Origin: Sipunculus nudus | Lineage: Eukaryota; Annelida; Sipuncula; Golfingiida; Sipunculidae | Assembly: GCA_026874595.1 (NCBI GenBank) | Contig: CM049320.1 | Span: 42,418,714 to 42,482,713 of the forward strand | Direction: 5' to 3' | Length of the DNA: 64,000 nucleotides | In this document: positions 12,413 to 35,028 of the stretch, piece by piece | Layout of the letters: each line of letters begins with the position of its first letter | Position numbering within the stretch: the stretch's first letter is position 1 | Program-made: the position numbers and the translations under genes | The notes under the pieces: model-generated | The model's input: the letters and a program-made list of their open reading frames with translations, nothing else | The model's database searches: none | What the model was told of the DNA's origin: nothing

Positions 12413-13017
12413 TACAGTCGTTCTGTTCCTGTACCCCTGTCCACCTGATTTTTCGCGATTATCTCTACACAAGACAAATTTGGCAAACAAAATTTGCACC
12501 ATTGGAATAAAGAGGCAAAAGCGTAATTTTTGGTACCTTACCCACTCACGATATAAATATTATTTACTTTACGGCCTGGTTGACATGTCTCAAATATATC
12601 CGTGGTTCATGGCGTCCCTTATATGCGGCAATTGGTTATCCTCCTTAGATATGGATATAAAGTAATGTGACGTAACAGTGAAGCTCGTGCACGCGGAGAA
12701 CACAAGTCTCGCTGTAAACAGGGGTCGGCAGCTCTTGATTATTGGTTCCGTGAATGTTTGTGCCTCTTTAGTACGTCACGTCTATTATGACGTCATCACT
12801 ATCCCCTGATATGCCAATTTAACAGATTAGTGGCAAGATGTCGCTAAAGAATAGACCAGTTACTCATAAAATGGTTTTAAATTGTTTACAGGAAAATTAC
12901 ATAAGGTAGGCTATTATTTCCATAATAGTTAATTACGCTTTTTCCTCTTTCTTACCCAAGGTCACAAATAAATAATCGCGATAAAACAGGTGGACAGGGG
13001 TGCTGGAACTGACTATA
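12413..13017. mobile_element. Related TIR element, 0.6 kb
   Basis: The left end has ACCCCTGTCCACCTG then TCGCGATTAT; the right end has the inverted ATAATCGCGA, CAGGTGGACAGGGGT and GACTATA. Its interior is unlike the neighbour's except near the ends. It carries TGACGTCA (12788-12795, a perfect CRE-type octamer). No coding capacity. Confidence 0.65.
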
Positions 13018-13137
13018 GATGAAATAATAGTCGATGAACTGATACAAAGCTGTCATTTGTTGTCACAAAAATAGAGGGGACAGTGCATGAAGAGTAGAAT
13101 TAGGAAGATGGATTTTTTATTTACTGAATGCCAAATT

Positions 13138-15292
13138 TTTCAGGTCGTGTCCCTATTCAGCTGAAGCATAGCTCGGGTGACATGGGAAACACCGACCTAA
13201 TTTCAGATTTCCAAGGAGATTTTTCATGGACCTCCCACGCTTTCAAATTAGAAGATTCTCGGTCCAGTGATTATGATTTGTGCCCTGTTAACGGACGACC
13301 ACATCTTTAAACGTCTAAAAACTGAGAAACAAGTGACCAATGGGTCATAACGCACAGCTGACAAGCATGAGATAATGGCCTTATTTTTACAGCTGTCTGA
13401 TTTAGAAGAAAATTATTGCAAATGTTCTAAATATTTTGTAAGGGGCAGAAAGATTTTTACGCCTGAAGCACATTACTCGATGTTTCAAGGCAAAACAGTG
13501 AAACTAGGCATGACTGAACATTTGTTACAGGTTCGATCAAACAGTGAAATTGATGTTTAAAGAACACAGTTTGCAGAATATAGATCACCATGGCCTTATT
13601 TAGGGTTTGCAAGGATTTTTTTTTCAGCTGAGATAAAAAGTACAGGTAGCGCCACAAGTCTTCAGTAACTGATAGAAATAGTCATAATCAATAATCATTT
13701 ATTATGGGTACTTACACGCTATAGAGCTCAAAGGATATGAGTAACAGAGACCTTATTTCAGATTTCCAAGGTTTTCATTGACCTCTCTGGATGTGAAGTT
13801 ACAAGATTCTAGGTCCTGTGGTTACCATTTGTGCCCTGTTAACAAATGACCACTTCATTTGAAGGTTTCAAAAATAGAGAAACAGATGTTGAAAAATTAA
13901 AAATTATCCGGTTGGTGCCACCAATCTGCGCAGGATCTGATGAAACATTCCATGATCAATAAGCATGCAAACAATCATGGTGATCAATTCAATGGTTATT
14001 CAGACACTTGATCTTATGTATCAAATTTTCAATATTTTTCCTATTGCTCGAGGATATGGGTAACAGAGACCTAATGTCAGGCTTCCAAGGAGATTTTTAG
14101 AACCACTAAGACTGCACAGGGCTTCTGATCCTTCCCCCTTACGGTAAGGACGGCAGACAATGACCCATCGCTACAGCTCAGCATGACTGAAAGTCAGCTG
14201 AGCTAAATAAAATTCGAAAAAAAATCGGAAAAAAAAGCTAGGTGGCACCACTAGTCTGCAGGAACTGATGAAACACTCCGTAGTTAATATACATGCAAAG
14301 AATCATGGTGATCAATGCATAAGTTGTTCATACACTGGAGCTTTTTTTGTCAAATTTGTAATTATTCGGGTGGGGGGGGGGGGGGCTTCTGAGCCCAATA
14401 GTTTGGAGGATATGGGTAACAGGGACCTTATTTCGGGGTTTCTGAGGAAACTTTTCATGGGCCTCCCGGATTTCAAGTTAAATGATTCCAGGTCCTGTGG
14501 TTACGATTTGTGCTCTATTAACAGATGACTGCATCTTTAAAGGTCTCAAAGATAGAGAAAAAAATGCTTAAAAATTCGAAAAAAAATCCAGGTCTGCAGG
14601 AACTGATGGAAACACTGTGATCAATATACATGCAAAGATTCATGGTTATCAATGCATTATAGTTGTTCAAATACCGGAGCTTTTGTATCAATTTTTTTAT
14701 TTTTTTCTAGGGGGTACTTCTGAGCCCCACTGCTCGAAGAATATGGGTAACAGGGACCTAATTTCAGGTTTCCGAGGAGACTTTTCATGGGCCTCCCCGA
14801 ATGTCAAGTGAGAAGATTCCAGGTCCAGTGCACGATTTGAGCCCTGTTAACAGATGACCGCATCTTTAAAGGTCTCAAAAGTAGAGCAAAAAAAACAATG
14901 TTGTAAAATTCGAAACAATACAGGTGGCACCAGTAGTCTGCAGGAACTGACGAAACACTCTTTGATCAATAAACATGCAAAGAATCATGGTTATCAATGC
15001 ATTTAAGTTATTCAGATACCGGAGCTTTTATATTAATTTTTTAATACTTCTGTGGGGTACTTCTGAGCCCCGTAGTTCGGATGATTAGGATAACAGAGAC
15101 CTAATTTCAGGTTTCCAAGGAGATTTTTCATGAACCTCTAAGACTGCACAGGGTTCATGATACTAGCCCTTACGATTACGATTTATATATATATATATAT
15201 ATATAAAATGCTAACGGACACACGGACGAAAGGACGACGGACAATTACCATTGCTATTGCTCGGCATGACTGAAAGTCAGCTGATCTAAAAA
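13138..15292. repeat. Family-1 tandem arrays, ~330-340-bp units
   Basis: Repeating phrases 'tggGTAACAGAGACCTAATTTCAGG', 'aggtccagtggttacgatttgtgccctgttaaca' and 'gtctgcaggaactgatg' recur near 13741, 14061, 14418, 14748 and 15091. Two end hairpins (about 14178-14207 and 15258-15285) show that at least two elements are abutted. 13366-13720 is the intact sister of the segment split at 8180/10283. Confidence 0.75.
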
Positions 15293-15299
15293 TCAGGTG

Positions 15300-18200
15300 G
15301 ATTTTCATGTAACTCGTGAATATTAACAAATTCAGTTAGGTCAGAGTTCAAAAGACAAGACAGGCGCAATATACAGGTTTGCGGGGCTCTTGTTTATCAA
15401 AGGACTACCTGAAACTATTGTGTAAAAAGAGGTGCTCATAGTGAACACATGGCCAGACCCTGGCCCAAATCAAAATGCTTTTTAATTGATATATACTTTC
15501 ATCTTATTTGTAACTGACACATATTCATTACATAGGTTATTGTTTAAACGGTTTACATAGCATTCACCAGAAAAAGATTTATAGCTTATTTATTAGTGGT
15601 TCATGCATAAGGAATGTGCAAGGTCAGCATAGGGCACTGGTATGAGTAGATTCTGAGAGAAAACCCAGAGACATAACAATGAGTAAAAATACTGATGACT
15701 CACTTCAACTTCAAAATTCATGGAAAGCTCTGTGTGATCATGCCCGAACAAGTATTCCGTGGGTCATAATGATGAACTGATCAACTCTGCGTATGTGTCA
15801 GCATGTCCCATCAACTACTGTTATGTCTGTTCTTTGAAATCATGTCATGTTCAGTGGTAATTGTCACCTTTTAATGTCTCATAAATTCAGGTCATGGGCC
15901 ATGACGTGTACCTGTTGATCTCTTGTCCCTGCCCTCATCCAAGTTTAGAAAAGCCTAATTTCTCCAATGCTTGCTGGATTAGTAGAAAAAAAGGCGGGGC
16001 TGGGTGGGTGTGGGGATTTTTTACCACCTGTATCACATACAGTTGCTGATGCGCGCAGCTGACAATGTTGTATGACCAGGTTGATGACATAAACCATTAT
16101 TCAACAGCAAGACTTCAGGGCCATGCAGTCTCTGCCGAGGCCTGCAGTGCCTGGCAATTAAGAGATGGACCGTCTCTCTCTCTCTGACTCTCTCAAAGCG
16201 CGCACCACAGATGATTTTGTTCAACATTCAGACATGACCTCATAGATGTATACTCATTTACCCTTAGTTACATCGCTGATACAAGCTGCTATTGGATTAG
16301 ATGATAATGGTGACCAGACATTTGACAAAATTATGCAAGTCGTCATTTCACGTAAGACTATATTGACCTGACATACATCCAGTTATACCATGAACTCAAT
16401 TTTATTTCCAGATACACAAAAACATGATCTGATGATCTCATCATAGAGTTTATTTGTGAGAGTACAATAAGGCTGTGCAAACATACTGAAATACCATTAG
16501 ACGCTTGGTCGTCTGATGACCATTAATATTCTTCCGGTTTTATCTGAATATCTCTGACACTGATTTTAATGTTTCTGTCACTCCACTTATTTTAAGTTTA
16601 AGTGCCAATATATAAAGATACCACTTCATAACAATTTTTAACTCTGTGCGAAGAGAGGGTTAGGCCTATACTGTTTTACCTCGATTATGGGTGTATGTGG
16701 CTGAAGAATGGTATCATGGATGTTATAAAATTTTATCATATACTTTCATGTACTTTACTACAGTGAATCTCCAAGTGATTACATTTTGCTGTTAATCCAA
16801 GCATAAATAATCCTGAAATGAGTCTTTTGAAATGGATTTTTATAGCATATTTGTTTACACTAGGATGTAGCATGGAACAATATGACCATCTCTGGAGTGT
16901 GAGCTGTGACGTCACAGGGGTCAATGATGTCACTTCATGAGCTGTTTCCCTGAAAGGTGTGCATAAATCAGTGTACAGCACGGGGGCCATGGTTGTTGTC
17001 CATTGTGTTTATAGTCTGGGCAGCAATATCACGCTGTCCAGGGCTGATTTTCAAAATATTTTAAACCAAACAGTTCCCAGGAGTAACAAAGTCACATACT
17101 TTGAACACCCACTTCTGTGCAGTGACTGCATCCCTATAGTGAACACATTTTTTTTAAATTTTACTTGGGGCAGTGAGTATTTCTATGCAGGATGGGGCAG
17201 TTGCAGAATGAAGGTTGCTTTTGAAGGTCCCAAATCTGCTTCATCTTGTGCTCTTTTACACACGCAAATACAGACATACACATACTTGCTGAAATACAAG
17301 CCTTGAGAAAAATCATATTAACAATATTTATTAAAATGTGATTACCATGACTTCTGTTTTATGACAAACATGAAACAGTTATACATACAATGAAAGGAAT
17401 ATATATATATATATTATATATATTGTGCATTATATATACCATAATAATATTTGATATATATAAATGCCCAGGTTATAATAAAGAAAAATCACCATGCAGG
17501 AAACAAGCTTTCTACAGAGGCATGTTTAACGACCATCTCCATCATGGTCAACTGTCCCTAGTCTATATAATTAATCATTAATATGAGTTCATTCTCTAAT
17601 TACACCACTCCGTTATTTTCTGCATATACTTGAGTAACACTGAGATAAAGTACCTCACTATAATATAAATATACATGTATTAACAAGCATACCAGTACAT
17701 CTGTTATGTTAAATATCTGCATTATAGGACCCTTAGTTATATACATGAAAAGAATATATATATATATAATGTTTGACATGAAAAGTGCACAGGCCATTTA
17801 ACTTTATGAGTATGTTAAGTTTTTGACACCTAACCCCCCCCCCCCCCCCCCCACCAACTTTCGGAGCCCACATTACCAGACATTGTCAAATCACAGACTT
17901 GACTGAATAACCATATCAGTTATGTCACCATAAACCAATGATGTCAAATTCATATCCTGTACTCCTGGTCTTTATTTGAGCAAGAGCATATGACTGATAT
18001 GATCACTTATGACTGAAAAGGAATGGCCAATTTGAACTCCTGACCATGTTGACAGAGGTCATGAGAGGGCACCTAAGTTCAGGGCTGGGGCACTTACAGG
18101 CTGAAGAAGGTACTGTATATATAATTTCTGATTACATTTTACATAGGAATGATATTTATATAACCTCTTGCACTTATTGTGACCTTAAAACCCTTTAGCA

Positions 18201-20376
18201 TGACCTTTCAGATGAATAAAATTATTTATTTATATTACAGCTCTTTACCAGGCAAAAACACTCCCCGTGTGGGAGCTGCATCCTCAGTCCACATAATGAC
18301 AGAGAACTGAAAGTCGGCATATATCTTCCTGACATATTTCATGTATTTTCTTTGTGAAGACTTTGATATAGTATCCTCTATGCAAAGATGTTTGCTATTC
18401 ACACTAAACACAACATTATCATTATTTTTCCATTTAATTGAAAAAAACATGAAAGTCATACATGGCTTAAACAGCTGGTCTATTCTTCAAGGAATGTTGG
18501 AAGCAGATATTGTGCAGCTACAACTTGTCTAATAAATGTAAGGTGGTGGTCCCTGAAACCTATCATCCATCAAAAATATTGAAAATTATCAAAAGTAAAA
18601 AAAAAATATCTGATCTTTCAAAGTGTTGAAATCTATGACATGTATCTGCTTTCCTATAGCAAACCCCACCATGCTGGATCAGTAACATGATCCAAGTGTG
18701 AAAGATCTGTTTCACCTGTATAGTTCATTCAGTGCTTTTCAAAGGACTGATCCTCCTGGAACCATTCTTTGCAGAGTAATACAATTTATAATAATTTAAT
18801 CTGTAGAAAACAGTCTAGAGTCAACAAATGATTCACTTCAATCACAAGCATAAATATTCATGAGTGACCAATGCTGAGGGCATGATGGTACCATAAATTC
18901 CTATAAAAAATGTCCACTTAAAGTATATCAATGAGTATCATGAAATAACTTGGAACATTTCTATCTGCGCTCCCCATTTTGTGGGTGGAGGGAGGAGGGG
19001 GTTACTAATGACTAGATGTGACCTTTTGATTTTTAGATACATTATTTGACAATAACTGATCAATATCACCTTAGAGCTTAACTCACTCAGGTAACCCTAC
19101 ATAGAAAAGCATCGATTAAAAATTTATTTCTCTCTTTACCACAGACAATTTGTCCAATTAAAAAAGAGACATGATTATATGTATAATTTTGGTAAACAAT
19201 ATAAATTTGTTTAAATTTACATATCAAGTTGTGGCTGCATCTACATTAACTGGATAGATGTACATGATGAAATCACAATCAAGTTGAATCAAATAACAAA
19301 TGCATATCTGTCTTAACCCTTTACTGTCACAGTCACAGAACATCATACTTCTGTATCACTGTATCACAGTGAGCATACTGTTACAGTAATGGTACAGAGC
19401 AGGTGCTCTTTTAATTATTGAACAAAATCAATTTGCTCTGAGGAGAGCCATTAAGGAACAGAATTACCAGTTTCTGAGGAACAAGCAAAATAATGAGAAC
19501 TAGTATTCACAACCTATATGTTATCTTGGTACAAACTTCATCTACTAGAGGATGCAGATAAAGATACAGTGAGCTACCTTTTGTTCCCACTTAAGGTATC
19601 AACACGCTTATATCAGTATAGCACTTATTACTTTCATTTCGTTAAAGCAAAATCAAGATGAAAATTTCATTTATGGGGGAAAACCAAGATGCTGGACAGA
19701 TCATTTCTATAATTAAACAGAAATTGGGATTATTTAAAAATTTAACAAATGTCAAAACCAAACATATATTACAGAGGGAATGGAAGCACATCCATCAACA
19801 TGTCTGCTCTCCTATGTATTGTTTTAAAAATCCAATAGCTTGGTTAAATTAATACTGGGGGTAAAACATTACACTTCTCTTTTTGAATATTACACATACC
19901 CTAAGCCTAATGATTTTGACCAAATTTATGTATTACATTTTAATCTACTATTGAGTTTTAATCATTCATTATGCTAACCCATCACAGTATGATTATCAGA
20001 TCTGAAGACCAACAACCACTGACAACTCTAATACCCACCATCAATCATAATACGTTCAATACCTAATTAAGCTTTTTTGTCCACCATATAACTGATTACC
20101 AATTCACACACGGCTTGAAATAAGTCATTTATCTGGGAATGGACACCAAATTCTCAATATCACTAATTCTGATCAGCAACTAGTGGCGAAGCATTAGAAT
20201 AGCCATGGATGCTCTTATACACACGAGACATGATTGACAGATGGTCAAGTCTTGTTGACCACTTGAGCTGAATGGAGTGAATTATGAGCATATCATCACC
20301 ACAACTGACAGTGAGTGTTATGGCACCTGACAACAGTTTCATAAACTTTAACTGGGTCAACCACAATCTTCAACAG
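15300..20376. other. Gene-free stretch downstream of SLC35E2
   Basis: AT-rich sequence with a TA run (about 17399-17420), a CT-rich run near 16165 and a C tract at 17834-17852. Open frames here (for example 16959-17306 plus) have no recognisable family and no sensible composition. A short minus-strand frame ending at 18235, followed closely by AATAAA, is discussed in the findings. I see no supported gene. Confidence 0.5.
17834..17852. repeat. Poly-C tract
   Basis: Nineteen C in a row. Confidence 0.9.
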
Positions 20377-20660
20377 AACCAATCAGCTGTCTGTTTAAAT
20401 CACACCATCCAACTGAATTTTCACACTGTCTGGTTACATCACAGCCATCTAATCAGAAGCCTAGTTCCATCACAATATCCAATCAAATTTTAATACTGAC
20501 TGACCAATCAGATGTGTGGTTGCGTCACACCATCCATTCAGATGTCTAGTTCAATCTCAGTATCCAATCAAATTTTCACACTGACAGACCAATCAGATGT
20601 CTGGTTACATGACACCATCCAATCAAATTCTCACACAGACTGACCAATAAGCATCTGTGT
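20377..20660. repeat. Degenerate ~50-bp minisatellite rich in CCAATCA
   Basis: About five to six degenerate units alternate ACCAATCAGATGT and ATCCAATCAAATTTT blocks, giving about six CCAATCA or near matches in 280 bp. It lies just past the stop of SLC35E2, probably in its 3' UTR or flank. Confidence 0.7.
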
Positions 20661-20864
20661 GTAAACACTATTACCTTTCTTGAGCTCAAACAAAGTTACC
20701 AACCTGCCAGTACATCATATTAAAGCCAATACATTTGGCTTAAATTCATATTTCTCATAACATTATCTGGACCTTAAGACTACTGGTTCATCATTCTATA
20801 TGCCTTCTGGCTGTGTCAGAGAAATACTTCATACATATGATGACCACCCTACTTGTTGCTCTCT

Positions 20865-30607
<9,743 letters not shown>

Positions 30608-30660
30608 GCTTCTTTTGACAGTAAAATCACCTTCACTGCTTCATCCCATGGCTGCTTCAA
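30608..30660 (-). promoter_or_regulatory. 5' UTR part of exon 1 with a 2-codon uORF
   Basis: A good acceptor (ctttgtttcag) ends at 30661, so this exon starts at 30660 and at least one upstream non-coding exon must exist. An upstream ATG GGA TGA lies at 30649-30641, 34 nt before the main ATG. It is a minimal start-stop-like reading frame that could modulate initiation. The splice site and uORF are seen; the regulatory effect is inference. Confidence 0.6.
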
Positions 30661-31309
30661 CTGAAACAAAGAAAACAGAGATAAGTCAATTACTTGATTA
30701 ACTGATACACCTTAAATATAGACAATATGTTCAGAATTGGTTGTTTACAGGGCTTTATTCTGATATATGATGTGTTTTATCACGAGACCATCCACCGAAC
30801 CTTTTATAACAAGGGACCCATGGGTTTCTGTGCTCAGCTGCAGCTGACCTTGAAGGTAAAAATCTAAAATAATATCAAATGGAGATAAAGTCTGAGAAGA
30901 AGAGGTACCGGTAATATAGTCTATGGTTGGTTTCTATGATTGAAGAAATTGTAGCAAATAATATTTTGTGATCTGATCATGTGTTTCCTAATGTTGAAAC
31001 TGTTGCATTGTAAGCAGTTTGAGAATATATGATCTATACTATTACCATGATCATTGGTTTGCTTTGTGATAAGCTGTTGACAGTTCAGCAAGTTACTAAT
31101 TTGTCCAATTCCTTTTTTTATTAAACCAAAATATTTTTTTTTCTATTTTATAACATATATAAGTTGCCATAAATTTCACTCAACTGGTGGAAGGGCTCCA
31201 TTGTGGTGCAAGGAGGGTGGGGTGGGGGTGTAGGGGGAGGGGGTCAGGGATAATGATGGGAGTTACAACACCTCTTTACCTCTGTATATATATTTTCTTT
31301 ATTTAATAA

Positions 31310-31520
31310 ATTTTATGCAGTTGCAATAAAACTAGTGTCCCAAGTGCTCAGGTGCAAGGTCTCAATGGCAAGGGAGGGTAGGAGATCTTGGGGACATCTA
31401 ACATTATGCCAAATTTTGGATTTGTAGGTCAAACTTTTTCAACACTTGCCAGTCTAAAGGACCGACGGACAATGGACCATAACTATAGCTCAGATGACTT
31501 AGAGTCATCTGAGCTAAAAA
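31310..31520. repeat. Repeat tail with perfect 14-bp hairpin
   Basis: The arms TAGCTCAGATGACT and AGTCATCTGAGCTA are separated by TAG (31486-31516). It is preceded by 'ggaccgacggacaatggaccataac', the lead-in also seen at 14.15, 15.2, 27.6 and 44.2 kb. Confidence 0.65.
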
Positions 31521-32109
31521 TAGGCCAGAAAATGCAAATGCCACCAGACACAGGCTGCTGCTTATTTTTATATCCACATGTTATAATGTGGTAGGCAGGC
31601 AAAAATAATCCAAGCACATTCATCAAGAACATCTGCTGTCCAGGGTACCCGTGTTTTGCAAAGGGCATTTTCTAACTACTGTCACAAACTTTAATATTCA
31701 GCACATTATAGCAACCATCCACGTAAGGTTATGGTTTTTCTGTTTGTCAACACTGCTGTGTTTACTAACAGCTTGTATATACACAAGCTCATCCTTCCAT
31801 CAGAGGCTTTATTAAAACTTTTCTTATTAGGAATTAACAACATTTTATTAATATGTTTGCAGAGTGAGCAAAAAAACTCATAAATACCCCATAAAATATG
31901 TGAATAGCTGGTTTTAATCTTGTTCCATGACAGTAGTACCAAAAACAACTAATGATCAATTAAATACCTCTATACTTTCACATACATGTTACAGTTATAT
32001 TACTTTTCAACTTTTGAAGGGCGCACCACCGTCTTGCTGTACTGACATACTTCAGTATTTCACAATACCACAGCCTTCTGCCAATACAAATCAGAAGACT
32101 ACAGTAACT

Positions 32110-32285
32110 GTCATCATTGCCTCCACCTGGAGGGTGTGCATTCATTCATATTCATGTGTGTGTTTGTGTGTTGAAACTTGTGTTTTTGTTCACAACATAA
32201 CTCACACAAACATGAAAGGAATCTCATGAAATTTTCAGAGCATTTTTGGTGGAGGCATGTATCCACTGGGATCCAGATTTGCTAG
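32110..32285. repeat. Dispersed repeat, copy 2
   Basis: Diverged copy of 23640-23790 ('cacaacataactcacac', 'ggaatctcatgaaatttt', 'ggatccag'). Confidence 0.6.
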
Positions 32286-32400
32286 TTAATCATGGTAAGA
32301 CTTGATAAAGCATCCTGTTATTGTTTAGAAACTGAGATCAAACTCATCACGAGTTGTTGTTCCCTTGTATCCTGCCTTTCTTAAGATATTTTGCCAATAG

Positions 32401-32480
<80 letters not shown>
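32401..32480. repeat. (TA)n microsatellite
   Basis: About 80 bp of near-perfect TA. Confidence 0.95.
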
Positions 32481-32810
32481 GTGTGCTTTATGATTATCTT
32501 TGCATTCAGCATACAATTATTTAGGACCGATTTGCTATCAATATCGCCTTGTCAAAATTTTCTGTATTCCTTTGAATGAATGTTCCCAAGGAGTACATTT
32601 CTTTTAAACAACTCTAAACACACTAAAGTTAGGGTGATTTCAACAACTGTGAGAGAACTCTGTCAAAGCTGGTGTAGATGCTCTTTTAACAATGCATAAT
32701 TACACACCATAACTGTTGAAAGGTGAACCCTACACTTTAAAGTAAGACATGCTGGCTTTGTCAAACATGGGACCCATGGGTCACACTGCTCAGCTGAACT
32801 GAACTTGCCA

Positions 32811-33107
32811 ATTCTCTGTGAACTGTAGTTTTGGTAGAAGACGGGGTAGGTCACAACAGACCTTGCTATAACCTTTCACCTCAGTGTTTCCTCAACACAG
32901 ATAAAATTGGAACTACCCCTCCCTGTAACCCATCGCCAAGGGTTCCTCCCCTAGCAACCTATGTATGTTTTATGTAGCTTACCGATGTCATTCCTTTCGG
33001 TGGAAAAAAAACAGCAGAAAAGAGGCAAGGTAAGGGGAGGGGGACACTAATTGGTCAGTGGTGACCTACTCCTTCCACTACGGAAACTACAATTCGCAGA
33101 GAATTGG
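32811..33107. repeat. Inverted-terminus block beside the DIRS-like remnant
   Basis: The block's own ends are inverted copies (CCAATTCTCTGTGAACTGTAG near 32815 against its complement near 33090-33105). Segment 32841-33000 is also an inverted, diverged copy of 34861-35010, the far end of the DIRS-like element ('ttgctataacc', 'aggttc/agggttc', 'cctatgt', 'tcctttc'). This looks like duplicated terminal or internal-complementary DNA of that element. Confidence 0.6.
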
Positions 33108-35028
33108 TCAATACGTTGACTAAAAGTAGGTCACCACTGACAATACCTTATGACTCGACGAAACCCAGGGTGGGAAAAACAAACATTACAAGGAACCCCA
33201 CACCACGCTGCCTGCAGCCACAACTTTACCAAAAAGCTGCAAGGGCAGCAACTGACGAGTTAAATCCTTAAGATAACAGGATGCAATATGCAAAGGGATC
33301 AGATACTTTCCAGAGGCCCTGTTTCAGTAAGTAAGAAACCAAGCCCAAAGCTGCAATGGGTGAGATGCGGCTACATCCCTGACATTGTGTGCCTTAACAT
33401 GGAGAGACGACAAAGCAGATTGGGACACCTATCATGAGCCGCCTCAATAATAGTCTCTTTGATCCAATGATAGATATTGTAGGACTATTGCAGGAGGTCG
33501 ACTAATCCCCTTGTAGGGTCTTCTGAATAAACGGATGTTTCCGGCTGCCTCACAAAGAGGCCACTGCATGAAGGTAATCACGTAGAGCCCCGACTGGGAA
33601 ACTGATGGTGCTGTAATTGTGCTTACCATGAGGAAGAGCAGGGATACGCCAAGGAGGCGCTGTGTCTGACAATGGTTGATTCTCATGTAAGAAATCAGGA
33701 GCCATATAGACGACCCAGAAGAGCCATCCTGAGCCTACAGTTTTAAGGGATCTGCAAGAAGCATGTGCAACTTGCAGCAGTTTCTCCATAAGGCTGTGGC
33801 AAGTAAAAATGCCTTTTTACTGGATAAATGTTATAGAGACACGCTCTTAAGTGGTTCATATGGAGAGGATTGTAAATGATCTAGATCCAAGCCCAGGTGC
33901 CAAACAGCGCGATGGGTTTTCAGGTACCCGCCTGTAATTCTACCGTAAAACGGAGAAGAGGAATTGCTGAAGAGGAAAATGAAAGCCCAAGGGTCTCAAA
34001 AGAACAAAAGCACTGTGCAATAACCTAGCTTGTAGAAAGAAGGGAGAGTCCCTTCTCCATAAAAATAAATATAAAAACTCCATGAATTCCTCAGCCGACG
34101 GCTGGACTATATTAACATCTCTGACTCCAGCCCATTCTCCGAAAACAAGCCAATGAGAGTCATAGGCATGATAAGAAGTTTCTCTACATGGGGCCGCGAT
34201 GACTAAGCCACCTCCCGTGAAAGGCTGCCCGGCACAGGTGTTCGAAGAGAACAGACAAGTGTGCAGACGAGCAATGTTCTGTAATCTTCAGAACAGACCC
34301 TGACGATGAACACTGGGCCAATGGATCAGGAGGCCCTGAAGAATGGGAGGCCCTGAAGAATCGGCCACCACGGCGCCCGCCGGGGCATTCTGAGAATCTC
34401 AATCATGTCTCCCTGGAAGCCAGTAACTGAACCAGAACCTGAATTAGACTACAAGGAACTGGTCATTGACGTAATGGAGTCTCATACCACTGGGACCTCT
34501 GTCACCTGTTGAGATGCCTGTGCAGCCTGTGGCTGAGACACAGCTGGTGACAGAGACAACATCAACACATGGGGAGGATCTCTGGTTGACGAGGATGGTG
34601 GGGCAGCCAAGACGGTAGGGGGGCTAGATGAAATTTACCTGTATCTTGTTTCTTCTCTCTATTGGTCTTATCTGTAGCCCAGGACTTAGAGCCTGGACTT
34701 AGACTTATCCAGGGGGGGTGGGAGGGGAATGAGCTAATGGGGCCTTGGACATAATTAGTTCCAATTGAGTGGTTACTCAAGAAACCCGTGTCAAGGATCC
34801 TTGAAGCCTGGCTAGACAGTTGATGGAAGAGGGACAGAACCAGCGTGTTGTGCGTTGCATGACACAGAAAGGAGTGACATAGGTTTGTTTAAACAGACAC
34901 AGGTTGTAAGGAGATGAACCCTGGGAGACAAGTAACAGAGAGGTGCTGTTTCAATTTTAATCCTTGTCTAGGAAACAAGGAATGGTTATAGCAAGTCAGA
35001 GGTGATCTACTTTTAGTCTGTGTATTGA
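33108..35028 (-). mobile_element. Decayed DIRS-like tyrosine-recombinase retrotransposon
   Basis: Bounded by 34-bp imperfect inverted repeats (33108-33141, 34995-35028), the arrangement of DIRS-group elements. The minus strand carries a broken tyrosine-recombinase frame (33187-33789). Upstream of it, one frame runs from about 34780 to 34184 with stops, and is Ser/Pro/Lys-rich like a gag remnant. Intact elements are several kb and also encode RT/RNase H; I saw no RT motif, so this copy appears internally deleted. Confidence 0.65.
33187..33789 (-). pseudogene. Tyrosine recombinase remnant (DIRS/Ngaro type)
   Basis: Fragments in the right order, spread over at least two frames with several stops: FLHENQPLSDTAPP and IPALP, then ALRDYL (CPVRALRxYL-like), GSRKHPFIQ (family G-R-R-x-LF), a WIKETI segment, HVKAHNVRDVAAS (the helix with the catalytic-site region, normally H-x-x-R), then CYLKDLTRQ (FYLRD-like, ahead of the usual C-terminus) and FGKVVAAGSVV. 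The order and spacing match the C-terminal half of DIRS-type recombinases. The stops and frame changes mean it is dead. Confidence 0.7.

Larger units (their letters stand above)
30661..32810. other. Gene-free stretch upstream of SLC35E2 exon 1
   Basis: Should contain the intron after the 5' non-coding exon. Seen: a family-1-type tail ending in a perfect hairpin (31486-31516), a dispersed repeat (32110-32285) and a TA microsatellite. No promoter is recognised. Confidence 0.4.

Noticed and set aside
16959..17306. 115-codon frame
   Set aside because: No recognisable domain, no splice or polyA context, and an overlapping opposite-strand frame of similar quality.
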